Shown piece after piece: positions 44,463 to 52,680 of a stretch of DNA of 64,000 nucleotides. Source of the stretch: an uncultured Clostridia bacterium. Lineage in GTDB: Bacteria; Bacillota; Clostridia; Oscillospirales; Oscillospiraceae. The notes beneath the pieces are model-generated. The model did no database searches, was not told the DNA's origin, and saw nothing but the letters and a program-made list of their open reading frames with translations. Position 1 is the first letter of the stretch. Every line of letters begins with the position of its first letter. Made by a program: the position numbers and the translations under genes. The stretch spans positions 124,001 through 188,000 of the forward strand of contig CAKNRQ010000001.1 of assembly GCA_930990965.1 (NCBI GenBank). The letters run 5' to 3'.

Positions 44463-45813
44463 CGCACTGCGCAAAAAATACACTCTACCCGGTCTCATAA
44501 TATGCGCACTGGGCCTTGTCGCTCTGGCTGCCATGTACGTGTACTGGCTTATGAGTACACACTACAGTCTCTGGGCCAATCTGGCCGCGTTCGCCAGCGT
44601 AACTATTTTCGCCGTACTGTGCCTGCGCTTTGTGCCGGGCTGGATGCGTTTCTGGACTCCCGGCGGCTGGATAGACGCCCCGAGAATTGAAAGCACTCCG
44701 GCGCATATGTCCTTGAAGCTCTTCGGCGTCGGCATGCTGTGGTGCCTCGCCGTGTTCATAATAAGCTACGTGGTATACCTCATGTGCGGCTTCAACGGCG
44801 CGTGGAGTTCATTCATGAATTTCTGGACGCTCACCGACAGCGGCCACTACTTGGATATAGCCCGTGACTGGTATCTTTCCGAGGGCATCATTGACCGACT
44901 TGTTCAGCTGGTCTTTTTGCCTGGCTATCCGATAGCGGTGCGGCTCATGCACTTAATTGTGCCGGACTGGGTCATGGCAGGGCTGCTTGTATCCTGGTTG
45001 AGCTTCTCCGGTGCGCTGAGTGTAGGCTATCACCTGCTGCGAATTGACTATGGGCACCGCGAGAGTCTCAGGGTGCTGAAATACCTTTGCATCATACCTG
45101 GCTCGTTCTTCTTCGTCTCGCCCATGAGCGAGAGCCTTTTCCTGTTTTTGAGCCTGGGCTGTGTTTACCTCGCCCGTACCCGGCGCCTGGCTCTGGGTTG
45201 CCTGGTCGGCGCCCTTGCGGCCTTCACACGCTCGCTGGGGCTGATGCTCTTTGTGCCGGTCTGTATGGAGCTGGTCCACGAGACAGTCAACGCCCCGCGC
45301 GGTGAGCGGCGGTACGCGCGTTTCCTGTGGCTCGTACTGATACCCGCGGGCTTCGGCGCCTACTGCGTCATCAACTACCAGGTGGCTGGAAACCCGTTTC
45401 AGTACATGGTATACCAGCGTGAGCACTGGGGGCAGGGCTTTGGATTCTTCTTCGCAACGGCCGCCTATCAGCTTGACAACGCCATAGGCTGCGTACCTGG
45501 AAACATGCACAACTTCTGGGGTCTGTGGCTGCCGAACCTGGTGTTTGACTTTGCCGGGCTCATCGCAGTGGCGCTCGCAGCCAGGAAAATGCGCCCCGGC
45601 TACGCGGCCTGGTTCATCGCCTACTACGTAATTGCAATAGGAGCGACCTGGCTTTTGAGCGCGCCGCGGTATATGATAAGCCTGCTGCCCTTCTTCATCG
45701 GTGTAGGTCAGTTGGCGTCAACCCCAAAGCGCGACGCAGTCATGACGGCTGTGTGCGTACCGCTGTGGATATATTACGAGTTCATGTTTGTCCTGCGCTG
45801 GCAGGTGTGGTAA
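44449..45813 (+). CDS. PIG-V-like membrane mannosyltransferase-family protein
   Basis: The 454-residue polytopic protein has about ten membrane helices and a GT-C layout. Features are the first-loop acidic motif TDSGHYLDIARDWYL (about residues 128-142), VQLVFLPGYPIAVRLMHL, FFFVSPMSESLFLFLSLGC, and RYMISLLPFFIGVGQLAS. These match the PIG-V/mannosyltransferase family, which use polyprenyl-phosphate mannose on the outer face. Bacterial members glycosylate unknown cell-surface targets. AGAGG precedes the ATG by seven bases, and an upstream leader ORF overlaps the start. Confidence 0.82.
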   Translation: MEKLDALRKKYTLPGLIICALGLVALAAMYVYWLMSTHYSLWANLAAFASVTIFAVLCLRFVPGWMRFWTPGGWIDAPRIESTPAHMSLKLFGVGMLWCLAVFIISYVVYLMCGFNGAWSSFMNFWTLTDSGHYLDIARDWYLSEGIIDRLVQLVFLPGYPIAVRLMHLIVPDWVMAGLLVSWLSFSGALSVGYHLLRIDYGHRESLRVLKYLCIIPGSFFFVSPMSESLFLFLSLGCVYLARTRRLALGCLVGALAAFTRSLGLMLFVPVCMELVHETVNAPRGERRYARFLWLVLIPAGFGAYCVINYQVAGNPFQYMVYQREHWGQGFGFFFATAAYQLDNAIGCVPGNMHNFWGLWLPNLVFDFAGLIAVALAARKMRPGYAAWFIAYYVIAIGATWLLSAPRYMISLLPFFIGVGQLASTPKRDAVMTAVCVPLWIYYEFMFVLRWQVW

Positions 45814-45816
45814 CAG

Positions 45817-45846
45817 AAAACCCGCCCTGATGGGGCGGGTTTTTTG
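45817..45846 (+). terminator. Terminator after the mannosyltransferase gene
   Basis: AAAACCCGCCC, loop TGAT, GGGGCGGGTTTTTTG. The minus-strand KorC-type gene ends just beyond it. Confidence 0.88.
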
Positions 45847-45857
45847 TTTTGTATTGT

Positions 45858-46418
45858 TTAGGCGTTGGCTTCCTTGGCGGCGTGACCGATCTCCCAGCCG
45901 CGCCTAAAGGCGGCCTCGTTGATGGGGTTGAGCTCGGGGCGCTTGGCGCCGAGCTTCTTGAACGCTGTCTGAAGCACGTTCTCAGCTGGCAGGACTTCGG
46001 TGTAGCCGATAATCGCGCCGACTATGACGAGGTTCAGGCACTTGGGGTTGCCAAGCTCTATGGCTATAGAACCGGCATCGACCTTGACGACGTGGACATC
46101 GGGACGTGTCTCTTCAATGGTGACCACGGAGCTGTTCACAAAGATTGTTCCACCGGGAGCAACCGCGTCCTTGAACTTGGCCATGCTGGGGTCGTTGAGG
46201 CAAACAACGTAGTCGGCCTTATTGACCTTGGGAGCACCGACGGGGTCGTCAGAGATAACGACGTAGCAGTTGGCGGTGCCGCCGCGCATCTCTGCGCCGT
46301 AGCTGGGGAAGTAAGTGACGTACTTGTCGGTGGTTTCGCAGGCGGTGTAGCTAAGCAGCTGGCCGGCCACCATGACGCCCTGGCCGCCGAAACCGGCAAT
46401 GATGAAAGATTTCTCCAT
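45858..46418 (-). CDS. korC: 2-oxoacid:ferredoxin oxidoreductase, gamma subunit
   Basis: The 186-residue subunit has the family opening SFIIAGFGGQGVMVAGQLLS and later TYFPSYGAEMRGGTANCYVV and ADYVVCLNDPSMAKF. Together with the alpha, beta and delta genes upstream it forms the complex that decarboxylates a 2-oxoacid (2-oxoglutarate or branched-chain) to acyl-CoA, passing electrons to ferredoxin. It is the last gene of the operon. ATG 46418 was chosen because the family begins a few residues before IIAGFGG. Confidence 0.93.
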   Translation of the reverse strand: MEKSFIIAGFGGQGVMVAGQLLSYTACETTDKYVTYFPSYGAEMRGGTANCYVVISDDPVGAPKVNKADYVVCLNDPSMAKFKDAVAPGGTIFVNSSVVTIEETRPDVHVVKVDAGSIAIELGNPKCLNLVIVGAIIGYTEVLPAENVLQTAFKKLGAKRPELNPINEAAFRRGWEIGHAAKEANA

Positions 46419-46435
46419 GTTCTTGCCTCCCCTTC

Positions 46436-47176
46436 TCACTTCGCACGGAATTCCCCAAGCGGGAACTCCTTGAGCACTACGTTGTGGACGTGATCCAGGC
46501 TCTCCAGCGGGCTCATGCCCCAGTTGGTCGGGCAGTTGGAGACGAACTCGACGAAGCTGAAGCCCTTACCCTCGAGCTGATACTGGAAGGCCTTCTTGAC
46601 GGCGGCCTTGGCCTTGCGGGCATTGGGCACATCGGCGGCGGTCACGCGGGCGATGTAGGCCGGAGCGTCGAGCTGGTTGAGCAGCTCGCACATGTGCATG
46701 GGAGCGCCATGCTCTTTCTCGTTACGTCCATCGGGAGTGGTGGTGGTCTTGGCGCCGAGCAGCGTGGTCGGAGCCATCTGGCCGCCGGTCATGCCGTAGA
46801 TGCCGTTGTTGACAAAGATGACCGTGAAGTTCTCACCACGGTTGGCAGCGCTCATAGTCTCGGCGAGGCCGATGGCCGCAAGGTCGCCGTCGCCCTGGTA
46901 GGTGAACACCAGGGTCTCAGGGCTGCAGCGCTTGAAGGAGCTGGCGATGGCGCAGGCCCTGCCATGGGGAGCGGCTATGGTGTCCATATCGAAGTAAGTG
47001 ACAGCGAGGCCGCAGCAGCCGACGCCCTGTACGTAGCAGGCGTTGTCGAGCTGACCCAGCTCGTCAAGAGCCTCGCAGACTATTTTGCACACGCTCGAGT
47101 GCATGCAGCCGGGGCAGAAACCCGTGACGGCGCCCTCGAATATACCCGCAGGGCGGGAATAGACTTTTTCCATCAT
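46436..47176 (-). CDS. korB: 2-oxoacid:ferredoxin oxidoreductase, beta (TPP-binding) subunit
   Basis: The 246-residue subunit binds thiamine diphosphate and probably one Fe4S4 cluster. Visible: FCPGCMHSSVCKIVCEALDE near the start, GVGCCGLAV, the TPP motif GDGDLAAIGL followed by NNGIYGMTGGQMAPTT. The C-terminal SFVEFVSNCPTNWGMSP is also typical of the VOR/KOR branch. Substrate choice between 2-oxoglutarate and branched-chain 2-oxoacids cannot be read with certainty. It has GGAGG eight bases before the ATG at 47176. Confidence 0.93.
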   Translation of the reverse strand: MMEKVYSRPAGIFEGAVTGFCPGCMHSSVCKIVCEALDELGQLDNACYVQGVGCCGLAVTYFDMDTIAAPHGRACAIASSFKRCSPETLVFTYQGDGDLAAIGLAETMSAANRGENFTVIFVNNGIYGMTGGQMAPTTLLGAKTTTTPDGRNEKEHGAPMHMCELLNQLDAPAYIARVTAADVPNARKAKAAVKKAFQYQLEGKGFSFVEFVSNCPTNWGMSPLESLDHVHNVVLKEFPLGEFRAK

Positions 47177-47190
47177 ATCACTCAGCCTCC

Positions 47191-48273
47191 TTACTTCATC
47201 AGACCACGGGCAGCGTCGAGAATAGTTGCGCGGTCGAGGACCTCGCCGCCGGAAGAGAGGGCGGTGACTATCTTGGTCCTGCCGTGCACGACACGCTCAA
47301 CGTCGGTGGCGAACTGTGCGGGAATGCTCATCTCAGCGCTGACTATGCCACGCAGCTTCTCAAGAGGCAGCTTTTCGTAGGCGACATCCGGGAAGGGGTA
47401 CACTTTCCTCGGGCGTATCAGGCCGGCCTTGATGCCCTCTTCGCGCAGAATCTTGACGGCACTCTTCGCTATACGGCCGGAGATGCCATAGGCGGTGATG
47501 ATGACTTCGGCGTCCTCGGTGAGGTAGTCCTCGTAGTCTATCTCAGCGGTCTGCCAGGTCTTGTAGAGCTTGTCGTCCTCTATGTTCATGCCCATCTGGC
47601 TGATGCGGGTATCAAGGCCGGGGCCGCACATGACCTTGTGCTGTTCGGGAGCGCCGTGCTTGCCACGGGCTGCCCAGGTCTTGGTGGCGCGGATAGCTGC
47701 AACCTGCTCTTCGCTCAGGGGCTCGGGCAGTTCTACGGGCTCCATCATGGTGCCAGTGAAGCCGTCCATGAGCAGCAGCACGGGGCGGGAATACTTGTCT
47801 GCCAGCTCAAAGGCCTCCCAGGTCATGTCAACAGCTTCTTGCAGGTTGGAAGGACTGAGCACGAGCATGCGGAAGCCACCGTTGCCGGAAGCGTGAGTGG
47901 CCTGCATATAGTCCTGCTGTGCCGGCTGGATAGTGCCAATGCCGGGGCCGCCGCGCTGGAAGTTGGCAATGACAACGGGCAGGCGCGCGCCCGCCATCCA
48001 GGATATAGCCTCGCTCTTGAGGGATATACCACAGCTGGAGGAGCTGGTCATGCTGCGCACACCGGCAGCAGCAGCGCCGTAAGCCATGTTGGAGGAGGCA
48101 ACCTCGCTCTCGCCCTGGATGAACACGCCGTTCACCTGAGGCATCCTGCGGGCGAAGTACTCGGGGACATCATTTTGCGGGGTGATGGGATAACCGGCAA
48201 AGAACCGGCAGCCAGCGCGAATGGCGGTCTCTGCGACAGCTTCGCACCCTTTCATGAAGATCTTCTCAGCCAT
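47191..48273 (-). CDS. korA: 2-oxoacid:ferredoxin oxidoreductase, alpha subunit
   Basis: The 360-residue subunit starts IFMKGCEAVAETAIRAGCRF, then FAGYPITPQNDVPEY, GESEVASSNMAYGAAAAGVR, TSSSSCGISLKSEAI and RGGPGIGTIQPAQQDYMQAT. It carries the pyrimidine-binding and transketolase-like domains of the enzyme. The pattern is of the VorB/KorA type. The delta ferredoxin gene ends one base before its start, and the beta gene follows 14 bases after its stop. Confidence 0.93.
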   Translation of the reverse strand: MAEKIFMKGCEAVAETAIRAGCRFFAGYPITPQNDVPEYFARRMPQVNGVFIQGESEVASSNMAYGAAAAGVRSMTSSSSCGISLKSEAISWMAGARLPVVIANFQRGGPGIGTIQPAQQDYMQATHASGNGGFRMLVLSPSNLQEAVDMTWEAFELADKYSRPVLLLMDGFTGTMMEPVELPEPLSEEQVAAIRATKTWAARGKHGAPEQHKVMCGPGLDTRISQMGMNIEDDKLYKTWQTAEIDYEDYLTEDAEVIITAYGISGRIAKSAVKILREEGIKAGLIRPRKVYPFPDVAYEKLPLEKLRGIVSAEMSIPAQFATDVERVVHGRTKIVTALSSGGEVLDRATILDAARGLMK

Positions 48274-48274
48274 C

Positions 48275-48493
48275 TCAGTTCGCCTCCCTGTAAACAGTTA
48301 TCGCCGCGTCGGGGCATATGGTCGCGCACATGGCGCAGCCTATGCAGTCGTCGGGATTAACGGGCTGCGCGTACTGGTAGCCCTTAGAGTTCACTGCGTT
48401 GGTCGTGCCAAGCACATGCTTGGGACACGTGTTGACGCAGTAGAGGCAGCTCTTGCAGGCTTCAGTGTAAATTTCCACTCTGCCTTTGGCCAT
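48275..48493 (-). CDS. korD: 2-oxoacid:ferredoxin oxidoreductase, delta (2x[4Fe-4S]) subunit
   Basis: The 72-residue ferredoxin has two CxxCxxCxxxCP motifs, CKSCLYCVNTCPKHVL and CIGCAMCATICPDAAI. It relays electrons within the oxidoreductase complex. It is the first of the four subunit genes. GGAGTGG precedes the ATG. The P-loop ATPase gene ends 39 bases upstream. Confidence 0.94.
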   Translation of the reverse strand: MAKGRVEIYTEACKSCLYCVNTCPKHVLGTTNAVNSKGYQYAQPVNPDDCIGCAMCATICPDAAITVYREAN

Positions 48494-48532
48494 TTCTTAC
48501 CACTCCAATCCTAGATTCTCTCCCATTTGGGG

Positions 48533-49234
48533 TTAAATGTCCCCGTCGGAACCTCCAAACCACTCCGGCAGGGTATTGAGACGCACGGGGAGTACTGGCT
48601 CTTCTATGCGCTCTTCCAATCTGGCACAGAGCTCATCAAGGGCGCAGACAAAGTCAGGCGTCTCACCCGGGAAGAGGTCTCTGAACCGTTTCAGCCCCTC
48701 GAGCACATCTTCCAATGTGGTCGAAGGACCTAGATTCGGGTTTGCCACGAGATGGAGATTGCGCAGCCTGGCGGCACCGGCGACACGCGCTACAGTGCCC
48801 TCAATGTCAGAAAGCGAGCGGGACCAGGGCCTGTACGGATTCACAATATAGAGCACCCGGGCATCATCCCTGTTGAGGATGTGCGAAAACTGCCCTATCA
48901 TATGCGAGCCGTGGGAGCCGCCGCCCACGTCCATGAGCACCATGCTGTTCTCATCAAGCAGCGTCTCTATGACGCCTGAAGCCACAGTGGGTGCGTCCAG
49001 ATACTGCCTTTGAAAATGAAAAATAATTCCTTCATTCTCCAACTCTGTTTCGCAGTCACGCGCTCGGAACAGGGGTTTGGTCTGGTCCATGTCAAAAAAA
49101 TGTACACGGCGTGAGCTCTCACAGGCGAGCTTGCGAGCCAGATTTATGGACGTCTCGGTCTTCCCTGACCCTGCCTCGCCCAAAAACACCAGGTTCTTAG
49201 CGCCGTTTGTAAATTTTTCGTACGTTTCAGACAT
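48533..49234 (-). CDS. P-loop ATPase of the MinD/ParA-like type in the KOR operon
   Basis: The 233-residue protein has a P-loop (LVFLGEAGSGKTETSINLA at about residues 17-35), VHFFDMDQTKPLFRA with the switch I-like Asp, and VLMDVGGGSHGSH, the Walker B region. The Walker A is not the deviant KGGxGKS of true MinD, so it is a SIMIBI-class relative of uncertain role. It precedes the KOR/VOR genes in the same direction. It could insert or regulate a cofactor or subunit of the complex, which is inference. ATG 49234 is preceded by GAGGAAGAG. Confidence 0.78.
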   Translation of the reverse strand: MSETYEKFTNGAKNLVFLGEAGSGKTETSINLARKLACESSRRVHFFDMDQTKPLFRARDCETELENEGIIFHFQRQYLDAPTVASGVIETLLDENSMVLMDVGGGSHGSHMIGQFSHILNRDDARVLYIVNPYRPWSRSLSDIEGTVARVAGAARLRNLHLVANPNLGPSTTLEDVLEGLKRFRDLFPGETPDFVCALDELCARLEERIEEPVLPVRLNTLPEWFGGSDGDI

Positions 49235-49284
49235 GTTCTCTTCCTCGCTTGGCAACTGACTGTGAGCTATGAAAACTCGAATTT

Positions 49285-49313
49285 ATGATACCAGAGACTT
49301 GAATAAAATGCAA
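49285..49313 (-). promoter_or_regulatory. Promoter of the ATPase-KOR operon
   Basis: On the minus strand TTGCAT (49308-49313), 17-bp spacer, TATCAT (49285-49290). Confidence 0.75.
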
Positions 49314-49370
49314 GTCCATTATTTAACGCGGTAAAGTGTGCTCTTCATAAAGTGCCAGCCATAATTTATG

Positions 49371-49399
49371 TTGCAAAGCATCGAGAAAAGTGCTAAAAT
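49371..49399 (+). promoter_or_regulatory. Promoter of yebC
   Basis: TTGCAA (49371-49376), 17-bp spacer, TAAAAT (49394-49399). Confidence 0.75.
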
Positions 49400-49434
49400 A
49401 ATTGGCGCAAATTAAACATGTAGGGGTTGAAACA

Positions 49435-50169
49435 ATGTCCGGACATTCCAAGTGGCATAACATACAAAAGACCAAAGGCGCTCAAGACGCTAAAAGGGCT
49501 CAGGCTTTCACTAAGATCGCCCGCGAGATGATAGTCGCGGTCAAAGAGGGCGGCAGCGGCGACCCCGCCAACAACTCCCGCCTCGCAGCCGTCATAGCCA
49601 AGGCCAAGGCGGCCAACATGCCCAACGACAACATCAAGCGCACCATAGACAAGGCGCTCGGCAGCGGCAACACTGACAACTACGAGTCCGTCACCTATGA
49701 AGGCTACGGCCCGAGTGGCGTGGCCGTCATAGTAGAAGCCATGACTGACAACCGCAACAGGACAGCAAGTGATGTGCGCCACGCCTTCGATAAGAACGGC
49801 GGCAATATGGGCCAGACCGGCTGCGTGAGCTGGAGCTTTGACAAGAAGGGCGTCATAGTCGTCAACAACGAGGATGGAGACATTGACGAGGACAAGATGA
49901 TGGAGGACGCTCTCGAAGCCGGCGCCGCCGACATGGAGCAGGATGGCGAGGTCTTCTCCGTCTACACCGACCCCGACGACGTGGCCGCCGTAGCCGAATA
50001 CCTCACCGGCCACGGCTATGAACTGCTCAGTGCCCAGGCTGAAATGGTCCCCCAGACTTATATCACCCTCACTGACGAGGGAGACATCAAGAACATGCAG
50101 AAGATGATCGACATGTTCGAGGACAACGACGACGTGCAGAACGTCTGGCATAACTGGGAAAACGAATAA
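49435..50169 (+). CDS. yebC: YebC/PmpR-family protein
   Basis: The 244-residue protein begins with the invariant SGHSKWHNIQKTKGAQDAKR and has DNIKRTIDKALG, YEGYGPSGVAVIVEAMTDN, GSV-type GCVSWSFDKKGVIVV and a normal C-terminus. YebC proteins were described as transcriptional regulators (PmpR) and more recently as helpers of ribosomes stalled at proline stretches. The presence of a collagen-like protein rich in Pro codons in this genome makes the second role relevant, though unproven here. The ATG follows AGGGG. Confidence 0.95.
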   Translation: MSGHSKWHNIQKTKGAQDAKRAQAFTKIAREMIVAVKEGGSGDPANNSRLAAVIAKAKAANMPNDNIKRTIDKALGSGNTDNYESVTYEGYGPSGVAVIVEAMTDNRNRTASDVRHAFDKNGGNMGQTGCVSWSFDKKGVIVVNNEDGDIDEDKMMEDALEAGAADMEQDGEVFSVYTDPDDVAAVAEYLTGHGYELLSAQAEMVPQTYITLTDEGDIKNMQKMIDMFEDNDDVQNVWHNWENE

Positions 50170-50181
50170 ACTTGCAAATTT

Positions 50182-50217
50182 AAAGGACCCGCGCTTTACA
50201 TATAGCGCGGGTCCTTT
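50182..50217 (+). terminator. Terminator after yebC
   Basis: AAAGGACCCGCGCT/AGCGCGGGTCCTTT, a 14-bp perfect stem, followed by GCATTTAAAT. It lies just before the convergent inositol monophosphatase gene. Confidence 0.85.
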
Positions 50218-50221
50218 GCAT

Positions 50222-50992
50222 TTAAATAAGCTCTCTGAACATTTGCAGCGTTTCAGGCGAGTTCACCGCCAGCACAGTGCTTTTTCTGTCGTGTGGCAAC
50301 GTTTGCGCGTCAAGATTGTATATTGCGCCGCCAGCCTCTTCCAGTATAATTCTCGCCGCGTTATAGTCCCAGGGCTCGGCACGCACGGTGACAAATATGT
50401 CGGCCTCACCTGCGGCCAGTTCGCAGAGCTCAAGGGCTACTGAGCCCAGGCATCTCACAGCTCGGACAGACTTTGCCAGCTTCATCAACTGCTCGCGCCA
50501 AGGGTTATCTGCCATGAACGCTTGCCTGACCCCGGCAGTGGTGAGCAGCATGCTGCGCAGCTCTCCCCTGCTGCTGACGTGCAGCCTGGTTTGGTCTCTC
50601 CACGCACCCTCAGACTTTTTCGCCCAGTAGAGCGCGTCCCGCTCTACGTCGAGCACAAGCCCAAAAAGCGGTTCCGATTGCGCCCAGCACCCCACTGAAA
50701 TGGCGTAGTTGCGGTGCTGGTTTACGAAGTTTGTGGTGCCGTCTATGGGGTCTATGTACCACACTACTCCGTCGCTTCCACCGGCCTCCGGATACTCCTC
50801 GCCAACTATGGCGTCTCCCGGAAAAGTCTCCAATATCTTTTGCCGCAGGAACTGCTCTGTGTGCTTATCCCAATACGTCACCAGGTCATGGTAACTGGAT
50901 TTATAAGCTATATCTCCTTCTTCAATTTGACTGCGCCTCAACATAAGGCCAGCTTCCCTCACGCAGCGTTCTGCCAGTTCAAATCGTTCCAT
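50222..50992 (-). CDS. Inositol monophosphatase-family protein
   Basis: The 256-residue enzyme has all metal-site motifs of the family: VGEEYPE (residues around 66), WYIDPIDGTTNFVN with the DPxDGT core, and the C-terminal EPWDYNAARIILEEAGG. It removes phosphate from myo-inositol-1-phosphate or related substrates (also seen as CysQ-like or NADP phosphatase activities). Start ATG 50992 follows GCGAGG. No inositol pathway genes are adjacent. Confidence 0.92.
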   Translation of the reverse strand: MERFELAERCVREAGLMLRRSQIEEGDIAYKSSYHDLVTYWDKHTEQFLRQKILETFPGDAIVGEEYPEAGGSDGVVWYIDPIDGTTNFVNQHRNYAISVGCWAQSEPLFGLVLDVERDALYWAKKSEGAWRDQTRLHVSSRGELRSMLLTTAGVRQAFMADNPWREQLMKLAKSVRAVRCLGSVALELCELAAGEADIFVTVRAEPWDYNAARIILEEAGGAIYNLDAQTLPHDRKSTVLAVNSPETLQMFRELI

Positions 50993-51079
50993 AAAGAAAC
51001 CTCGCCGAATAGAAATTGCCCTTAAAATTAAGCCACAATTTCTGCTTCTAGTCAAGCGGCAGCTTTCGCATATAATCGA

Positions 51080-51113
51080 ACCCTCCCTCCGGATTATGGC
51101 CCGGAGGGAGGGT
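51080..51113 (-). terminator. Likely terminator after the flavodoxin gene
   Basis: On the minus strand ACCCTCCCTCCGG pairs with CCGGAGGGAGGGT, a 13-bp stem. The following TCGATTATAT is only moderately T-rich. Confidence 0.6.
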
Positions 51114-51130
51114 CTGCACTTATATGTAGC

Positions 51131-51553
51131 TCAAGCCAAGGCCTTGCCCAGAGCCTCGCAGTTTGTCTCGGCCTCAGCGTCCGGAGCGTCGGCACAAATG
51201 ACGCTCTCACAGGCCAAGTCCGCGCCAAAGCCCTTGGCTGTGGCCTCCCAGGTGCGCATCCACTCGCCGTCGCCCCAGCCGTAAGAGCCAAAGAGCGCTA
51301 TACGCCTGCCGCGCAGCGCCTCTTTGCATCCGTTGAACATGGGCTCGAACTCGTCCTCTTCAAGCTGCTCGGAGCCCATAGCGGGGCAGCCAAAAGCTAT
51401 GGCGTCATAGCCGGCAACTTTGCCTGCGTCAAACTGTGCGGCGGTGAATATGCTCACTTCGGCCCCTGCCGCCTTTGCACCATCGGCCACCTTGTTGGCC
51501 ATGCTCTCAGTGTTGCCTGTTCCACTCCAGTATACAACTGCAATCTTGCTCAT
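51131..51553 (-). CDS. Flavodoxin
   Basis: The 140-residue FMN protein begins SKIAVVYWSGTGNTESMANK, with the phosphate-binding (S/T)GTGNTE loop, followed by YDAIAFGCPAMGSEQLEEDE and ALFGSYGWGDGEWMRTW, which stack on FMN. It replaces ferredoxin as electron carrier when iron is scarce. It is the last gene of a minus-strand unit with DUF2325 and DUF3793 genes, headed by a promoter carrying two GTTAG-N6-CTAAC type boxes. Confidence 0.95.
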   Translation of the reverse strand: MSKIAVVYWSGTGNTESMANKVADGAKAAGAEVSIFTAAQFDAGKVAGYDAIAFGCPAMGSEQLEEDEFEPMFNGCKEALRGRRIALFGSYGWGDGEWMRTWEATAKGFGADLACESVICADAPDAEAETNCEALGKALA

Positions 51554-51602
51554 GCTTTTACCTCTTTTCGATAATAAGATGAATATGTAATGTCGAGAAC
51601 AC

Positions 51603-52157
51603 TCATGCCGCGACCGTCAGCTGCTGCAGACTGCGTCCGCTGTTCCAAAGCCGTCGGTATACTTCGCTGCATTTGCGATAACTCTTGAATCGCCTCTCAG
51701 CGTCCAACTCATCGCCGTACACCTGCCAGTATCCGGTGCACTTGCTGTTTTTGCCCGCGTTTTCAATAAAACCAATCACGTCTTCCAAAGGATAACCCAG
51801 AAAGAGTCCTATCTCATGGGGGAAATTCTCCGAACGGCACACCCGTTCCCGAAGTATTTCAAGCGCCTCCCCTTCGGTGCCTCCGTGATAGCCGTAACGC
51901 TTTAGCAGCTGCACCGCCCCTGGCCGTGATAGGTCCCGCCTGAGCTGAGAAATCCGGCCCAAATATATAAGCGCCCTGCCGCGGCGGCAGCGGAGTACCG
52001 TGAGTACAAGCCCCTTCGGCGCCAGCCTGGACTGCCAGTGTTCCACCTGCCTTGCCACTTCCTCACAGTCCTCTTCAATAACTCCAAAGAGCGCACCGGT
52101 TTTAAGTGATGCCAGCGTCGGGGCGCACTGTTCTACTAAATATCTTTCCAGGCACAT
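51603..52157 (-). CDS. DUF3793-family protein
   Basis: The 184-residue protein matches DUF3793 (PF12672): ERYLVEQCAPTLASLKTGAL, the central VLRCRRGRALIYLGRISQLR, LKRYGYHGG, and FPHEIGLFLGYPLEDVIGFI followed by YWQVYGDELDAERRFKSYRK. It is soluble, with several conserved Cys and aromatic residues that might bind a cofactor. The function is unknown. In Clostridia it often lies near flavodoxin and metal genes, as it does here, which hints at a role in iron-limited growth. It is three bases after the DUF2325 gene. Confidence 0.88.
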   Translation of the reverse strand: MCLERYLVEQCAPTLASLKTGALFGVIEEDCEEVARQVEHWQSRLAPKGLVLTVLRCRRGRALIYLGRISQLRRDLSRPGAVQLLKRYGYHGGTEGEALEILRERVCRSENFPHEIGLFLGYPLEDVIGFIENAGKNSKCTGYWQVYGDELDAERRFKSYRKCSEVYRRLWNSGRSLQQLTVAA

Positions 52158-52160
52158 ATC

Positions 52161-52448
52161 TCACACCGCCTTCGCGTGCTCGAGCAGGGTGGCGCGCAGT
52201 GCAGAAGCGCTGCTGGTCATAACTCTTGCCACAGGCACTTCGTTCTTCTTGGCCTCCTGCGTGACGCTCAGGACCATTTTATGCGACACGGTGCTTATAA
52301 AAAGTATAAGCAAATCCGGAGTACCCAGCTTCTTTTTGAGCGAACCGTGTTCTTTAGTAAAAATCTTGGCCTTATATCCATGTTCCCGACAGATGCTCTC
52401 ATACTGTCCCGCCATGCGTTCATTTCCACCTACTATAACAACGCTCAT
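52161..52448 (-). CDS. DUF2325-family protein
   Basis: The 95-residue protein matches DUF2325 (PF10087): SVVIVGGNERMAGQYESICR, then GYKAKIFTKEHGSLKKKLGT, DLLILFISTVSHKMVLSVTQ. It is a small Rossmann-like fold starting with a GGxxxR loop. The activity is unknown. It is the first gene of the DUF2325-DUF3793-flavodoxin unit. GAAAGGAAGGGACT precedes the ATG. Confidence 0.88.
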   Translation of the reverse strand: MSVVIVGGNERMAGQYESICREHGYKAKIFTKEHGSLKKKLGTPDLLILFISTVSHKMVLSVTQEAKKNEVPVARVMTSSASALRATLLEHAKAV

Positions 52449-52475
52449 AGTCCCTTCCTTTCTGGTTTTGTCTTA

Positions 52476-52615
52476 GTTAGTTACTTCTAACTTTTGTTCA
52501 AAAAATTTCTGCCCTCAGGCAGCCGTGTTCTTAAGTGCCGAGTAACCTCGTATTGCGCTTAGTTAGTTAAAACTAATTCTATCTTGATTCTACTATAACT
52601 TTGCGTCTCAGTCAA
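52476..52615 (-). promoter_or_regulatory. Promoter with two GTTAG-N6-CTAAC-type boxes for the DUF2325-DUF3793-flavodoxin operon
   Basis: On the minus strand TTGACT (52610-52615), 17-bp spacer, TAGAAT (52587-52592). Box 1, GTTAGTTAAAACTAAT (52562-52577), starts nine bases after the -10, over the transcription start. Box 2, GTTAGTTACTTCTAAC (52476-52491), is 86 bp further on, 28 bases before the ATG. Both extend to TTAGTTAG on the left. Two sites a whole number of turns apart would allow cooperative or looped repression. Confidence 0.75.
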
Positions 52616-52635
52616 GAGGTTTTATTCATTTGCGT

Positions 52636-52675
52636 CAAAAAGAGAAGGAGGCACTTATGAGATGCCTCCTTCTCT
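52636..52675 (-). terminator. Terminator after the GT2 glycosyltransferase gene
   Basis: On the minus strand AGAGAAGGAGGCA pairs with TGCCTCCTTCTCT, followed by TTTTGACG. Confidence 0.88.
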
Positions 52676-52680
52676 CCGGT

